In this document: piece after piece, positions 44,657 to 53,106 of the stretch | How positions within the stretch are numbered: the stretch's first letter is position 1 | Layout: each line of letters begins with the position of its first letter | Assembly: GCF_041435435.1 (NCBI RefSeq) | Contig: NZ_CP108494.1 | Location: 2,328,501-2,392,500 of the forward strand | Length of the DNA stretch: 64,000 bases | Direction of reading: 5' to 3' | From: Streptomyces sp. NBC_01241 | GTDB lineage: Bacteria > Actinomycetota > Actinomycetes > Streptomycetales > Streptomycetaceae | Position numbers and translations under genes: made by a program | The notes under the pieces: model-generated | The model's database searches: none | What the model was told of the DNA's origin: nothing | Seen by the model: only the letters and a program-made list of their open reading frames with translations

Positions 44657-45247
44657 ATGGAGAGCCCTGTGGGACTGCGAGAACGCAAGAAGGAAGCCAC
44701 GCGCCAGGCCGTGCACGAGGCCACCTTGCGGCTGGCCATCGAGCACGGCTTCGACCACGTCACGGTGGAGGCCGTCGCGGACGCCGCCGGGATCTCCCGC
44801 AGAACGTTCTCCAACTACTTCACGGGCAAGGAGGACGCCCTCCTCTACGGGGAGGAGAAACAGGTCAGGGAGCTCGTCCGCGCCATGCGCGACCGGCCCG
44901 CCGAGGAGACCGCGTGGACGGCGCTGCGGGCGGCCGTGGCGCAGTTCACCGAACGGGTCGCGCCCCCGGAGCGCGAGTGGGCCCTACGGACCAGGCTGGC
45001 GATGCGGCACCCGTCACTGCTCGCCCGCCAACTCGCCAACCACGCAGCCCTGGAACGGGACTTGGCCGACGCCGTGGCGGTCCGCCAGGGCCCGACGGAG
45101 AGACCGGTCCGCCCGCAGGTCCTGGCCGCGGCGTTCCTCTCCTCGTTGCGGATCGCCATGCGCATGTGGATCGAGGAGGACCTGGCCCGCGAGCCCTCCG
45201 AGGTGATCGACGAGATCCTGGACGAGATGGCCTGCCGGTTCGACTGA
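44657..45247 (+). CDS. TetR-family repressor of the divergent MFS exporter
   Basis: 196 residues. Helix-turn-helix: HVTVEAVADAAGISRRTFSNYF, the last part being the recognition helix. The C-terminal ligand domain has the AcrR_C-like AFLSSLRIAMRMWIEED segment. Position and the palindromic operator at 44585-44612 indicate that it represses the exporter and itself until the drug binds. Confidence 0.93.
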   Translation: MESPVGLRERKKEATRQAVHEATLRLAIEHGFDHVTVEAVADAAGISRRTFSNYFTGKEDALLYGEEKQVRELVRAMRDRPAEETAWTALRAAVAQFTERVAPPEREWALRTRLAMRHPSLLARQLANHAALERDLADAVAVRQGPTERPVRPQVLAAAFLSSLRIAMRMWIEEDLAREPSEVIDEILDEMACRFD

Positions 45248-45281
45248 ATCCGTGAACGGCGCACGGGCACGGAGACAGGCA

Positions 45282-45322
45282 CGGCGGAGGGCCGGCAGCA
45301 TGACGGTCCCGGCCCTCCGCCG
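45282..45322 (+). terminator. Terminator of the TetR gene
   Basis: CGGCGGAGGGCCGG (45282-45295) pairs perfectly with CCGGCCCTCCGCCG (45309-45322), 34 bases after the TetR stop. It marks the end of the chromosomal unit; the truncated SDR begins just beyond. Confidence 0.85.
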
Positions 45323-45370
45323 CGGACCCGAATCCGCTGCCGGCGATCTTGGTGCGGGGGCACCGGTACG

Positions 45371-45910
45371 GACCACCTTGATCCCGAAGCGGTCTACCTC
45401 GTGCCGCAGCGCGTCGCCGATCGCCTCCAGGGCGTGCTTGGTCGCTTGGTAGTAGCCCCGGCCGGGGGTCGCGAACTGCCCGAAGATCGAGGACATGATC
45501 ACCACCCGCCCCCCGCCCTGAGCACGCATTCCCGGCAGAACGAGTTGGGTGAGCCTTGACAGACCGAACACGTTGGTCTCGAACTGTCGGCGTACCTCGT
45601 CCATCGGCGTCTCTCCGATGGTCCCGTTGAGGCTGTAGGCAGCGTTGTTGATGAGAGTGCCGACGCCGCCGTGCTCGGCTGTGATCTTGTCGACAGCGTC
45701 CACCATGGACTGCTCGTCGTTGACATCCAGGTACAGGACCTGGATGCCTTCGTCCGCCAGCTCGCCCAGCGCCTCGACGTTGCGCGCGGTTGCGTACACA
45801 GGCCAGCCGGCGCGGTGCAGACGCAATGCCGCGGCCCGTCCGGTACCGGACGACATACCGGTGCCGGAGGAAGCCCCGGTCAGAAGGACGGCCCTGGACG
45901 GCGTCGTCAT
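45371..45910 (-). pseudogene. SDR-family oxidoreductase, 3'-truncated
   Basis: N-terminal two thirds of an SDR: nucleotide motif LLTGASSGTGMSSGTG (with a repeated SGTG step), NNAAYSLNG, IMSSIFGQF with the catalytic Ser, and GYYQATKHALEAIGD with the Tyr and Lys. Family resemblance stops at FGIKVV (45371), where normal members continue to the substrate loop and C-terminus. The open frame runs on to 45014, but only as antisense of the TetR gene and through its terminator hairpin. Start ATG overlaps the stop of the upstream AhpD-like gene (ATGA). I read it as a gene cut at the island's left edge. Confidence 0.75.
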
Positions 45911-46524
45911 CGGACCACGGCTTCCGTGTCGGTGTCGGGTTGCTGTGAGACCCGACTATGAGCCACCGACGCCCCCAGACCGAGCCCGTCGACGAGCCGG
46001 TTGATGAACGCAAACAGCGCCGATGTGAAGACGGCCTCCAACATCTCCTCGTTACTCCACCCAGCTTCAGCGACGCGAGCCCATTCTTCGTCCGTGATCT
46101 TGTACGCGGCCCGGCTCACCTGTGTGACCAACTGCATCAGCGCCAATGTCCGCGCATCGACCGGCAGTTCCTCCGGCTCGTTGGTCGCCGCTATCGCCTG
46201 CATGAGTTCCGCACTGCCTCCGAACTGCGAGAGGAACCAGTTGTGTGTTCCTACGCAGTAGGGGCAGCCATTGATCTTGGAGCTCCAGGCGGAAATCATC
46301 TCGCGCGTGGCGCGGGGCAGAACGCCTTCACCGAAGATCCCCGTGTATCCGGCAATGACAGCTTCCAAGAGATTCGGCTGCGCTGAGACCAGTCGAAACA
46401 TGTCCGGCACGAATGGAAGGCCGGTGGTCTTCTTGATCTGCGCATAGAGATCCGCAGTCACGCCGGTCGCTTCTGATTCTTCGACCATTGGAACGCGAAC
46501 AGTCGAAATCTGCTGGCCATCCAT
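45907..46524 (-). CDS. AhpD/carboxymuconolactone decarboxylase-like peroxidase-related protein
   Basis: 205 residues. The redox site is NGCPYCVGTH, with Cys87, Cys90 and His94, the CxxC(x3)H motif of AhpD-like proteins that use a thiol pair to reduce peroxides or recycle peroxiredoxins. The ATG at 46524 follows AAGGAG at eight bases; an earlier ATG eight codons upstream would overlap that site. It overlaps the truncated SDR start by four bases. Base composition here is visibly less G+C-rich than the flanking core genes, in keeping with transfer. Confidence 0.85.
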   Translation of the reverse strand: MDGQQISTVRVPMVEESEATGVTADLYAQIKKTTGLPFVPDMFRLVSAQPNLLEAVIAGYTGIFGEGVLPRATREMISAWSSKINGCPYCVGTHNWFLSQFGGSAELMQAIAATNEPEELPVDARTLALMQLVTQVSRAAYKITDEEWARVAEAGWSNEEMLEAVFTSALFAFINRLVDGLGLGASVAHSRVSQQPDTDTEAVVR

Positions 46525-46555
46525 GAATGTGACTCCTTCTTCATGCACAACGTTG

Positions 46556-47530
46556 TTACGCCTCCAAAATGATGACAGGTGGGGCGGCTCCCGCTATCTC
46601 CGAAATTGCTCTTGGATTGATGAGGGGCGACTCGAGAATTCCAGACCAGAGAAGCGCCAGGGCTTGCGTACGTTCAGGCAGCGGGCCCAGGTCCGGCCCC
46701 ACAACGCAGGAACGCCCCGCCCGGTGGATACCGGGCGGGGCGATCGGCTGTGGCGGCGGCTTCGCAGATGAGGGCAACAGCTTCTGGACGGTGGTCTTCA
46801 GGTCGGCCATGGCCATGCGGTGGAATCGGGGCCCGAAGGACACTCGCGCCACGCCCAGCTCCTTGAGTGTGGCCGGGTCCAGATGTTCACCGGTGTTGCC
46901 GTTGACCGGAGCGGCCAGTTCGGCGACGAGGGTGGCGATGTCGCTCTTCTGTCGCACGCCGATCGGGTAGAGGCAGTCGGCGCCGGCGTCCCGATAGAGG
47001 CGGCCCCGCCGGACCGTTTCCGCGACCCGGTCCGCTTCAGGTACTCCGCCTGCGGGGAGGAACGTGTCGACTCGGGCGTTGACGACGATCGGGACCTCGG
47101 CGTCGTCTGCCGCGGAGCGGACGTCCGCCAGCCATTGGGCGTGCGCACCGGCCTCGATCAGGCCGCCCGCCCGATGGTCGGTGTCCTCCAAATTGCAGCC
47201 GACGGCTCCGATCTCCAGCAACCGGTCCACCAGTTCACGTGGCTGCATGCCGTATCCCGCCTCGGCATCCACTGTGACCGGGACCGGCACGGCCCGGGCG
47301 ATCCGTCCGGCAGCGGCGAACATCTCCTGCCACGGCGCACCCTCGCCATCGGGATAGCCGAGCATCGCCGCGATAGCGGCGCTGGTTGTGGCGACCGCGG
47401 GGAACCCTGCATCGACCACGGTCGTCGCGCTGGCCGCGTCCCACGCATTGGGCAGCACGAGCATCTCTTCGCCGTGCAGCTCGCGGAGCCTCTCGGCGCG
47501 ATCCTTCAGGTCCGTCATGTCAGCGGCCAT
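46556..47530 (-). CDS. Isocitrate lyase/PEP mutase-family protein with read-through tail
   Basis: 324 residues. TIM-barrel motifs of the PEP mutase/isocitrate lyase superfamily: VLPNAWDAAS near 26, VDAEAGYG near 87, GCNLEDTDH near 115, VNARVDTFL near 150. The isocitrate lyase KKCGH loop is absent, so it belongs to the carboxyphosphonoenolpyruvate mutase-like or lyase-like branch; the reaction is unknown. Start at 47530 has GGAGG six bases upstream. The last about 60 residues, from AKPPPQP on, are translated from the hairpin at 46713-46742 and are unlike the family, so the original stop has probably been lost. Confidence 0.8.
   Translation of the reverse strand: MAADMTDLKDRAERLRELHGEEMLVLPNAWDAASATTVVDAGFPAVATTSAAIAAMLGYPDGEGAPWQEMFAAAGRIARAVPVPVTVDAEAGYGMQPRELVDRLLEIGAVGCNLEDTDHRAGGLIEAGAHAQWLADVRSAADDAEVPIVVNARVDTFLPAGGVPEADRVAETVRRGRLYRDAGADCLYPIGVRQKSDIATLVAELAAPVNGNTGEHLDPATLKELGVARVSFGPRFHRMAMADLKTTVQKLLPSSAKPPPQPIAPPGIHRAGRSCVVGPDLGPLPERTQALALLWSGILESPLINPRAISEIAGAAPPVIILEA
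46713..46742 (-). terminator. Terminator-like hairpin inside the coding tail
   Basis: CGCCCCGCCCGGT (46713-46725) and its exact complement (46730-46742) around a 4-base loop. It falls inside the reading frame of the PEP mutase-like gene, which reads through it as APPGIHRAGR. Confidence 0.75.
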
Positions 47531-47635
47531 CGATATCCTCCACGTCATAAGGAAGGGCAGGTCATGGGGTGGCGTGCAAGCCATCAGGACTGTCTCGTCA
47601 GGGTCGGCGAACCCCTGCGAGTTGCCCTTGTAGGC

Positions 47636-47667
47636 GTGGCGGGGTCGCGCATGCGCGACCCCGCCAC
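47636..47667. terminator. Perfect 32-base hairpin
   Basis: GTGGCGGGGTCGCGC followed by two bases and its exact complement, 47636-47667. It stands between the PEP mutase-like gene and decayed DNA; which transcript it ends is unclear, since it faces the 5' side of the former and may belong to the remnant at 47710. Confidence 0.6.
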
Positions 47668-47709
47668 CGCCGCTCCAACGGGGGATTATGAAGCGGCGGG
47701 TCAGGGGGG

Positions 47710-47865
47710 TCAGGAGTTGGTCGGCTTGGGCGGCCGGGGCAGCTTCAGGCTGGTGAGGCCGGCGATCAGGATGAGGACGAGGCCGATCCCGAGGACCCAC
47801 TCGAGCGACTGGGCATATCCGGCGACATCCCGCTGGTTCCCCAGGAAGGCCGCCGTCGCGCTCCT
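47710..47865 (-). pseudogene. C-terminal fragment of a membrane transporter-like protein
   Basis: The last about 45 codons encode FLGNQRDVAGYAQSLEW, then a membrane helix (VLGIGLVLILIAGLTSL) and a basic tail ending KPTNS. This looks like the end of an MFS-type protein. Upstream the frame turns into unrelated sequence with no start or earlier helices. Confidence 0.5.
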
Positions 47866-48153
47866 CCTCACCGCAGGAGGCGCAATCGGCTGGCGTGTGC
47901 AGCACGTCCAAGGTCCCTGGCCGGGGGTTCTGCCGGCGCTGGTGGTCGCGGTGCCCCTGGCCGTGTTGGTCGAGCGCGGCTGATCCGAGCGGAAACCTTG
48001 CTCCACGGCGGGGTGTGGCGGCTGGGCGACGCGATCGGCCCCACACCCAACCGCCACGCAGCGCAGAGCGTCTGCCTCGCCATCGGCCGGTTCAGCAACC
48101 GACGACAGTCTTGAATCGACTGTCCGATCGATTCGCCCAGGATCACGGCGAAC

Positions 48154-48325
48154 TCAGCCGTTGGGCTCGTTCCCTGAGCGACGTGGCCGCCAATCGCCTT
48201 TCGCTTCCCTCATCTCGGCGATGCGCACCAGGAGTTGCTTCACACCGGCCTGTCCCTGAAGACCTGCCCGTTCGGCGATGCCGACGATGCGCATCAATGC
48301 CTGCATCTCCTGCAGATCTCAATGC
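48154..48325 (-). pseudogene. C-terminal fragment of an unknown helical protein
   Basis: An open stretch reading MQALMRIVGIAERAGLQ, VKQLLVRIAEMREAKGD and ending NEPNG. Helical, with good codon bias for about 50 codons, but no start with a ribosome binding site and no upstream domain. Family not recognised. Confidence 0.4.
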
Positions 48326-48383
48326 AGCGACACGAAGCACTTGAGACTGCATCAGCATGACGAGTAGAAGGAGCCTCACACCG

Positions 48384-48458
48384 ATGAGCGTGACGATCCG
48401 ACCCGTGGAGAAGGCCGATGTCCGCGGACTGGCCGATCTCATCGAGGAGATCTATTCC
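48384..48458 (+). pseudogene. GNAT acetyltransferase, 5' fragment
   Basis: AAGGAG and ATG at 48384 begin MSVTIRPVEKADVRGLADLI, the standard first strand and helix of a GNAT N-acetyltransferase. Homology ends after about 25 codons at EEIYS; no acetyl-CoA-binding motif follows. Confidence 0.7.
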
Positions 48459-48694
48459 TTGGTGACCTTGGCGTTGACACCCTCTTCACCACCCGCGAAG
48501 CCCTCGCCCCGCATACACCCGCCGGCCCAGGGGCCGAACTCGGACCTGCCTTCAGCCAATCCACGCACGCCCAGGGATTCCTCGGCCTCAGCTTGACGTT
48601 TAACGTCGTTGGTCACTCGGCCTGCTGAGATCGCCGGGTTCCCGGGGCACGTGAGACGGCCGTTCTTCACGCTTCGAGATGTCGAGTACCGAAC

Positions 48695-48973
48695 TTGCCG
48701 GGCGCTGAAAAGGACGAGGAACAGGCCCAGGGCGAGCTCGAGGGCTCCCACCCAGGTGGCCGGGTGGTTGTCTGTGGAGGCACCTGCGGGGGAAGCGACC
48801 GCCGGTATCACCGCGCCCAGTGCCGAGAGTCCCCGGGTCCAGTCGACGGTGAAGAGGATTCCGTTGAGACGTCCCCGAGGCGTGGCGAGGATGAGGATGA
48901 TGGCGATGATCGGGAGGGGGCTGACCGCGACGGCGGCCGCGAAACCCAGTACGTCACCGAGAACTGCGCCCAT
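48695..48973 (-). pseudogene. GAP-family membrane protein, N-terminal part
   Basis: Start at 48973 with GGAGGG upstream. VLGFAAAVAVSPLPIIAIIL and ILATPRGRLNG are the first helix and loop of GAP/LysE-like small membrane exporters, usually about 220 residues. Family resemblance stops after LFLVLFSARQ (about 93 codons); the rest of the frame is low-complexity and not membrane-like, so the gene is truncated. Confidence 0.6.
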
Positions 48974-49316
48974 GGTTGCCCTCCGTGTGGGGTCCGGGGG
49001 GCGATCCAGTTGAGTAGGGCTTGGCGCGAGAGGGTGCCCCGGTCGCCTCGGCGGCGCAACGGGTCGGTGTGCGATCGGCTGTGCCACTGTCTTCACGGCC
49101 CTGCGGAAGTGGCTGCCCGAGAATTGGTGACGACTACGTACTCGTCACGTCCCACCGGTTCCATCTTCCTGCGCCCGGTCGGATCTGTCCTCGGAAGCTT
49201 CTCAGGACGGGAGGAATCAGGCTGGACCCCGCAGTGCCGGAGTTTCCCGGGAACCCACGTCAGGCGACCACAATGCCCAGGACCCGGAATGCGAGGCAGT
49301 GCATCCGCAGTGAGGA

Positions 49317-49347
49317 TTGACATGTGAGGGCGACGGCGCCTCATGTT
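49317..49347 (+). promoter_or_regulatory. Promoter-like element before the peroxidase cassette
   Basis: TTGACA (49317-49322), an exact -35 hexamer, lies 19 bases before CATGTT (49342-49347), about 50 bases before the first cassette gene. The -10 is weak. Confidence 0.35.
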
Positions 49348-49395
49348 CGGGCGCCTGGCGACTCTCGGACCGATCCTGGGCAGGAGAATCTCACG

Positions 49396-49986
49396 ATGAC
49401 TGCGACGACAGGTGCAACCCAGTCAGCTCACCCCGAGCGCCCGGGCAGGTCGGATGGGGTCTGCAGCGAGTTCACCGTCTTCACCAAGATCAAGCCGGGC
49501 CATGCGGATGCGCTGCGTGAGGATCTCGCCATGCTCGCCAACGCGGCGGATGACGAGAGGGTCCATGCGGCGGTGCGCCAGATCGGCACCCTGCATGACG
49601 CACGGCACGTGATCTTCGACAACGACACCCGGTTCATGTTCGCCAGTGTTTTCGACGGCTCCTGGGACACCTACATCGACGACTTCGCCCAGACGGTAGT
49701 CGGGTCCCGCTTCGACAAGGTCTTCTCGCACAGCGAGGGGTTCCCCGGTGTCACCGATCCAGGGGTGAAGGACTGGTTCGTCGCCCACCAGGAGCCCGCG
49801 GGGGTCTTCGTCAGCGCCTATCCCGACCTGACCGTTCAGCAGATCTACAAGGACCATCGCGTGGACGACGCGTTCCAGGAGGTGCTGGACACCCCCGAGT
49901 TCCGGGCGGCGCTGGAGAACCCGGCCAACGCGGAGTTGGTGGCCACGCCGGCCTTCCAGAAGCTGCTGGAGGAAGCCTCGGCCTAG
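49396..49986 (+). CDS. Uncharacterised protein of the peroxidase cassette, possible dimeric alpha/beta-barrel
   Basis: 196 residues. No signal peptide. EFTVFTKIKPGHADALREDL followed by RVHAAVRQIGTLHDARHVIF and FMFASVFDGSWDTYIDDF has the strand-helix-strand rhythm of ferredoxin-like dimeric barrels (the EthD/ABM/chlorite-dismutase-like fold), seen twice at best. A conserved His pair (LHDARH) could be functional. AGGAGA lies eight bases before the ATG. It is followed by a DyP peroxidase after 115 bases and a catalase-like gene, so it probably acts with these heme proteins, but this is inference. Confidence 0.7.
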   Translation: MTATTGATQSAHPERPGRSDGVCSEFTVFTKIKPGHADALREDLAMLANAADDERVHAAVRQIGTLHDARHVIFDNDTRFMFASVFDGSWDTYIDDFAQTVVGSRFDKVFSHSEGFPGVTDPGVKDWFVAHQEPAGVFVSAYPDLTVQQIYKDHRVDDAFQEVLDTPEFRAALENPANAELVATPAFQKLLEEASA

Positions 49987-50101
49987 AACCCGGACACAGC
50001 CACCCCTCGGAGCCCACCCACCATCGGTGGACCGCGTCGGGGGGCAAGTCAGCCCCTGCAGGGCTGTCCAGGCAGAGACCGATGTGGAGGCACAAGCGAC
50101 C

Positions 50102-51454
50102 ATGAGCACAGCGGACAGCGGCAGCGCGGCCGGCGTGAGCGTCGAGATCGACGACGTTCAGAGCGGGGCACTGCGTCCGAGGCCCGTGCCGTACGAGGGA
50201 AAGTTCGTCTTCCTGCGCGTCGATGACCGCCATGCCGGGCGCGCCCTGCTGCGGCGGCTACTCCCGGTGACCTCGGGTGGTCTTCCGGGCGCGGACCGTA
50301 GCCATGATGCCTGGGTCGCTGTGGCGTTCACCTTTCAGGGACTGAGGGCCCTGGGGGTGCCCCAGGAGTCGCTGGACACCTTTCCGCGGGCGTTTCGTGA
50401 GGGCATGGCCGCTCGGGCGGAGCTGATCGGCGACGTGGGCGAGAGTGCGCCGGCCCACTGGGAGGCACCGTTCGGAACCGGTGATGTCCACATCGCGTTG
50501 AGCGCCCTCTCCTCCGATACGGCGCAGCTGGACAAGGAACTGGAGCGGGCCCGTGTCGCCTACGAGGACACACCCGGGGTCCAGGTGATCTGGCAGCAGG
50601 ACGTCCATCAGCTCCCGACGGGGCGCACCACCTTCGGCTTCCGTGACGGCATCAGCCATCCGAACATCGAGGGCGTCGGACTGCCCGGCTCCAACCCGCA
50701 GGAAGCCCCCATCAAGGCGGGCGAGTTCATCCTCGGCTACCCCGACGAAACCGGCAGCCTGCCGCCCATGCCCAGCCCCGATATGTTGGGGCGCAACGGG
50801 ACCTACGTGGCCGTTCGCAAGATCCACACCAACGTGGCTGCCTGGCGCCGGTACCTGCGCGCGAACAGCTCCAGCGCCGAGGAGGAGGCGCTCCTGGCGG
50901 CCAAGATGGTCGGGCGCTGGCCGAGCGGCGCGCCGCTGACGCTGACACCGGAGCATGACGATCCGGAGCTGGCGGCCGATCCGCACCGCGTCAACAACTT
51001 CCTGTACCGGGAGAACGACGACCGAGGGTACCGGTGTCCCGCCGGTGCGCACATCCGGCGCACCAACCCCCGCGATGCCACCATCATCGGCGACGCACGG
51101 ATGCACCGCCTCATCCGCCGCGGGACGACCTACGGCCCGCCGCTGCCCGAGGGCGTGCTGGAGGACGACGGCGTCGACCGCGGCCTGGTCGGAGCGTTCA
51201 TCGGGGCTCACCTGGAACGGCAGTTTGAGTTCATCAAGGCCGAATGGGTCAACGACGGCAACTTCATCGGCTACCCCGGCGAGAAGGACCCGGTAGCCGG
51301 GCATCACGGCGGAACCGGCAGCGTCACCATCCCGGAGAAGCCGGTCCGGCGCCGCCTGCAGAACCTGCCCAGCTTCGTGATCACCCGCGGCGGCGAGTAC
51401 TGCTTCCTGCCGGGTCTGCGCGCCCTGCGCTGGCTCGCCGAACTGGAAGGCTGA
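50102..51454 (+). CDS. DyP-type heme peroxidase
   Basis: 450 residues, cytoplasmic (no signal peptide). The family motif GXXDG appears as FGFRDGISHP with Asp182, which assists peroxide cleavage. The proximal heme ligand is His317 in CPAGAHIRRTNPRD, and a distal Arg is expected in the C-terminal half. It oxidises dyes and other large substrates with hydrogen peroxide. ATG at 50102 is chosen because the protein then starts just before the first ferredoxin-like domain; a GTG 25 codons upstream is less likely. No encapsulin gene accompanies it. Middle gene of a three-gene heme cassette. Confidence 0.92.
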   Translation: MSTADSGSAAGVSVEIDDVQSGALRPRPVPYEGKFVFLRVDDRHAGRALLRRLLPVTSGGLPGADRSHDAWVAVAFTFQGLRALGVPQESLDTFPRAFREGMAARAELIGDVGESAPAHWEAPFGTGDVHIALSALSSDTAQLDKELERARVAYEDTPGVQVIWQQDVHQLPTGRTTFGFRDGISHPNIEGVGLPGSNPQEAPIKAGEFILGYPDETGSLPPMPSPDMLGRNGTYVAVRKIHTNVAAWRRYLRANSSSAEEEALLAAKMVGRWPSGAPLTLTPEHDDPELAADPHRVNNFLYRENDDRGYRCPAGAHIRRTNPRDATIIGDARMHRLIRRGTTYGPPLPEGVLEDDGVDRGLVGAFIGAHLERQFEFIKAEWVNDGNFIGYPGEKDPVAGHHGGTGSVTIPEKPVRRRLQNLPSFVITRGGEYCFLPGLRALRWLAELEG

Positions 51455-51507
51455 CAGCGATTCCCACCCTGATGTCCGGTCACGCTCTCCGAGGAGAGGT
51501 CGAAGTC

Positions 51508-52638
51508 ATGGCAGCACAGTTCGTCCGCTACACGCCTGACGTCGAAAACGACGACCCGAACTTCGACCGCAGCGTGCAGACGGTGATCGAAAGAACCGAG
51601 AGCTACATCGCCGAGTCGGTCAACGCCGGAGGCACTGGACGGGCCCTCCGCGACGCCCACGCCAAGGGTTACGGGTTGGTCCGAGGGGAGGTGGAGATCC
51701 TGAACGGGCTGCCCCCCGAGTACGCCCAAGGCATCTACGCGACCCCGGGAACCCACGACGCGCTCATCCGCTTCTCCAACGGCTCGCCCCACGCCGGAGC
51801 CGACGCGCGACTGGGCGCCGCCACCGGACTGGCACTGAAGATGTTCGATATCCCCGGCCCCACCCTGCTGGAAGACGAACCCGACACAGGCACATTCGAC
51901 TACGCCAACATCAACGGACCGATCTTCTTCTGCAACACAGTCGAGCACTACCTGTTCATCCAGGAGTTGTTCCTGAACGCCCCGGCCTACTTCTCCCAGG
52001 GCCGACCCGGCGCACATCGTTTCTTCACCGATTTCGTGACCGGAAAGGGAACGCTGGACCAGGACAACTGGGCGTGGGACGAGTTCCTGGCCTTCCTGCG
52101 CCTGTCAAAGACCCCTCCGGCAAACCTGCTGCTGTCGAGCTACTGGACCATGGGTGCGGTCCGGCACGGGGACTACATCGCCAAGGTGCGCATCACCCCC
52201 GACCCGACCTCCGCCGCCGCGGTAGTCCGGCGCACCATCGACCCGACCTCCGGGACGGAGGTCTTCCGACCGGCCCTGCAAGCCGAACTTCAGGAGCGGC
52301 CCTACGCCTTCGACATTCAGGTCCAGCTCTGCACCGACCTGGAGCGCATGCCGGTGGAGGACACCACCGTGGAGTGGCCCGAGCAGCTCTCGCCGTCCTT
52401 CACCGTGGCCAAACTGCGGCTGCCGCAGCAGGACATCTCCGAGCCGGAGAATCTGGAGAAGATGGACGCGCTGTCCTTCACGCCCTGGCGGGTCACCGCC
52501 GAACACGCGCCCCTGGGCAACATCATGCGGGCCCGCAAGGAGGTCTACCGGCGATCCTCCATTGAACGCCACAAACTCAACCAACAGCCGCGCACCGAGC
52601 CCCGCAGCGCCGACGAGGTACTTGGCCCGTCCCACTGA
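51508..52638 (+). CDS. Catalase-family heme protein (small, atypical)
   Basis: 376 residues, shorter than true monofunctional catalases (about 480). RDAHAKGYGLVRGEVE places His51 at the catalytic histidine of catalases, and ALIRFSNG, GAATGLALKMFD and NINGPIFFCNT follow the catalase beta-barrel core with the conserved RFS and the Asn region. The C-terminal helix with the heme-ligand Tyr (RxxxY) is not recognisable, so activity may be peroxidase- or lipoxygenase-related rather than catalase. AGGAGAGG precedes the ATG at 51508. Last gene of the cassette. Confidence 0.85.
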   Translation: MAAQFVRYTPDVENDDPNFDRSVQTVIERTESYIAESVNAGGTGRALRDAHAKGYGLVRGEVEILNGLPPEYAQGIYATPGTHDALIRFSNGSPHAGADARLGAATGLALKMFDIPGPTLLEDEPDTGTFDYANINGPIFFCNTVEHYLFIQELFLNAPAYFSQGRPGAHRFFTDFVTGKGTLDQDNWAWDEFLAFLRLSKTPPANLLLSSYWTMGAVRHGDYIAKVRITPDPTSAAAVVRRTIDPTSGTEVFRPALQAELQERPYAFDIQVQLCTDLERMPVEDTTVEWPEQLSPSFTVAKLRLPQQDISEPENLEKMDALSFTPWRVTAEHAPLGNIMRARKEVYRRSSIERHKLNQQPRTEPRSADEVLGPSH

Positions 52639-52743
52639 TGAGTGCCTCGGCTGGCCCACACATGGCCCACTGGGGCTCTCATACGATCCGTTCGGGGAAG
52701 CCCAAGGTTGCAGCCCTCTCCCCTCCCGCGGTTGTCCGCGAGG

Positions 52744-53037
52744 TCAGTCACGGACGTCGGCGACCCCGGCCCCGCGCTGCCGACGTCGCCTGACCAGATC
52801 CCGCACCAGGCCCCAGGCGGTCCCAGCACCGATCACCAGCCACACCACACGCACCCACGCCGCACTGCTGCTACTGGCAGCTCCCCACACGGCCACGACG
52901 AGCCGCATCACCGTCCAGCCGTTGCTGTCGAGAAACGACCGTTCCCGCCCCTGCGGCACCACCTGCTCCCCCCTACGCCCAGCCGACGGGCGTACCCCTG
53001 AGACGGCGTGCGAACGCCAACCGTTGCCCCTCATCAT
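52744..53037 (-). CDS. Small hypothetical membrane protein
   Basis: 97 residues. A basic N-terminal half is followed by one or two hydrophobic helices (MRLVVAVWGAASSSSAAW and VRVVWLVIGAGTAWGLV), then a basic tail. GGGGGG precedes the ATG at 53037. It lies at the edge of the island, directly inside the tRNA-like remnant, a position often filled by small genes of integrative elements. Family unknown. Confidence 0.5.
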   Translation of the reverse strand: MMRGNGWRSHAVSGVRPSAGRRGEQVVPQGRERSFLDSNGWTVMRLVVAVWGAASSSSAAWVRVVWLVIGAGTAWGLVRDLVRRRRQRGAGVADVRD

Positions 53038-53059
53038 CCAACACCCCCCTGAAACGCAA

Positions 53060-53085
53060 GAGGCCCCGGATCACTCCGGGGCCTC
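53060..53085. terminator. Perfect hairpin next to tRNA-like remnant
   Basis: GAGGCCCCGGA (53060-53070) and TCCGGGGCCTC (53075-53085) around a 4-base loop. It could end transcription from either side, including the former tRNA on the minus strand. Confidence 0.8.
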
Positions 53086-53106
53086 TCGGCAGGATTCGAA
53101 CCTGCG
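53085..53106 (-). other. tRNA 3'-end-like remnant (probable attachment site)
   Basis: On the minus strand GCAGGTTCGAATCCTGC (53105-53089) is a complete T-stem and T-loop with TTCGAAT. The following seven bases would be the 3' side of an acceptor stem, but no D-arm, anticodon arm or matching 5' acceptor strand is found upstream. This is what an att site inside a tRNA gene leaves when the element recombines. Arginine tRNAs of streptomycetes have a similar T-arm, but identity is not proven. Confidence 0.6.

Larger units (their letters stand above)
47531..49395. other. Decayed region of gene fragments
   Basis: About 1.9 kb with no intact gene of family length. It contains, in order, a perfect hairpin, the C-terminus of a membrane protein (minus), the C-terminus of an unknown helical protein (minus), the first 25 codons of a GNAT acetyltransferase (plus), the N-terminal half of a GAP-family membrane protein (minus), and about 400 bases ahead of the peroxidase cassette that hold only a promoter-like element. 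The mixture of truncated starts and ends on both strands suggests repeated insertion and deletion. Confidence 0.7.

Noticed and set aside
45014..45370. C-terminal 118 codons of the SDR frame
   Set aside because: They run antisense through the TetR terminator and gene, contain no SDR motif, and are explained by loss of the original 3' end.
49396..52638. Encapsulin-DyP system
   Set aside because: No encapsulin shell gene and no C-terminal encapsulin-targeting peptide recognisable on the DyP protein.
53085..53106. A functional tRNA gene
   Set aside because: Only the T-arm is present. No D-arm, anticodon stem or complementary acceptor strand could be found upstream.
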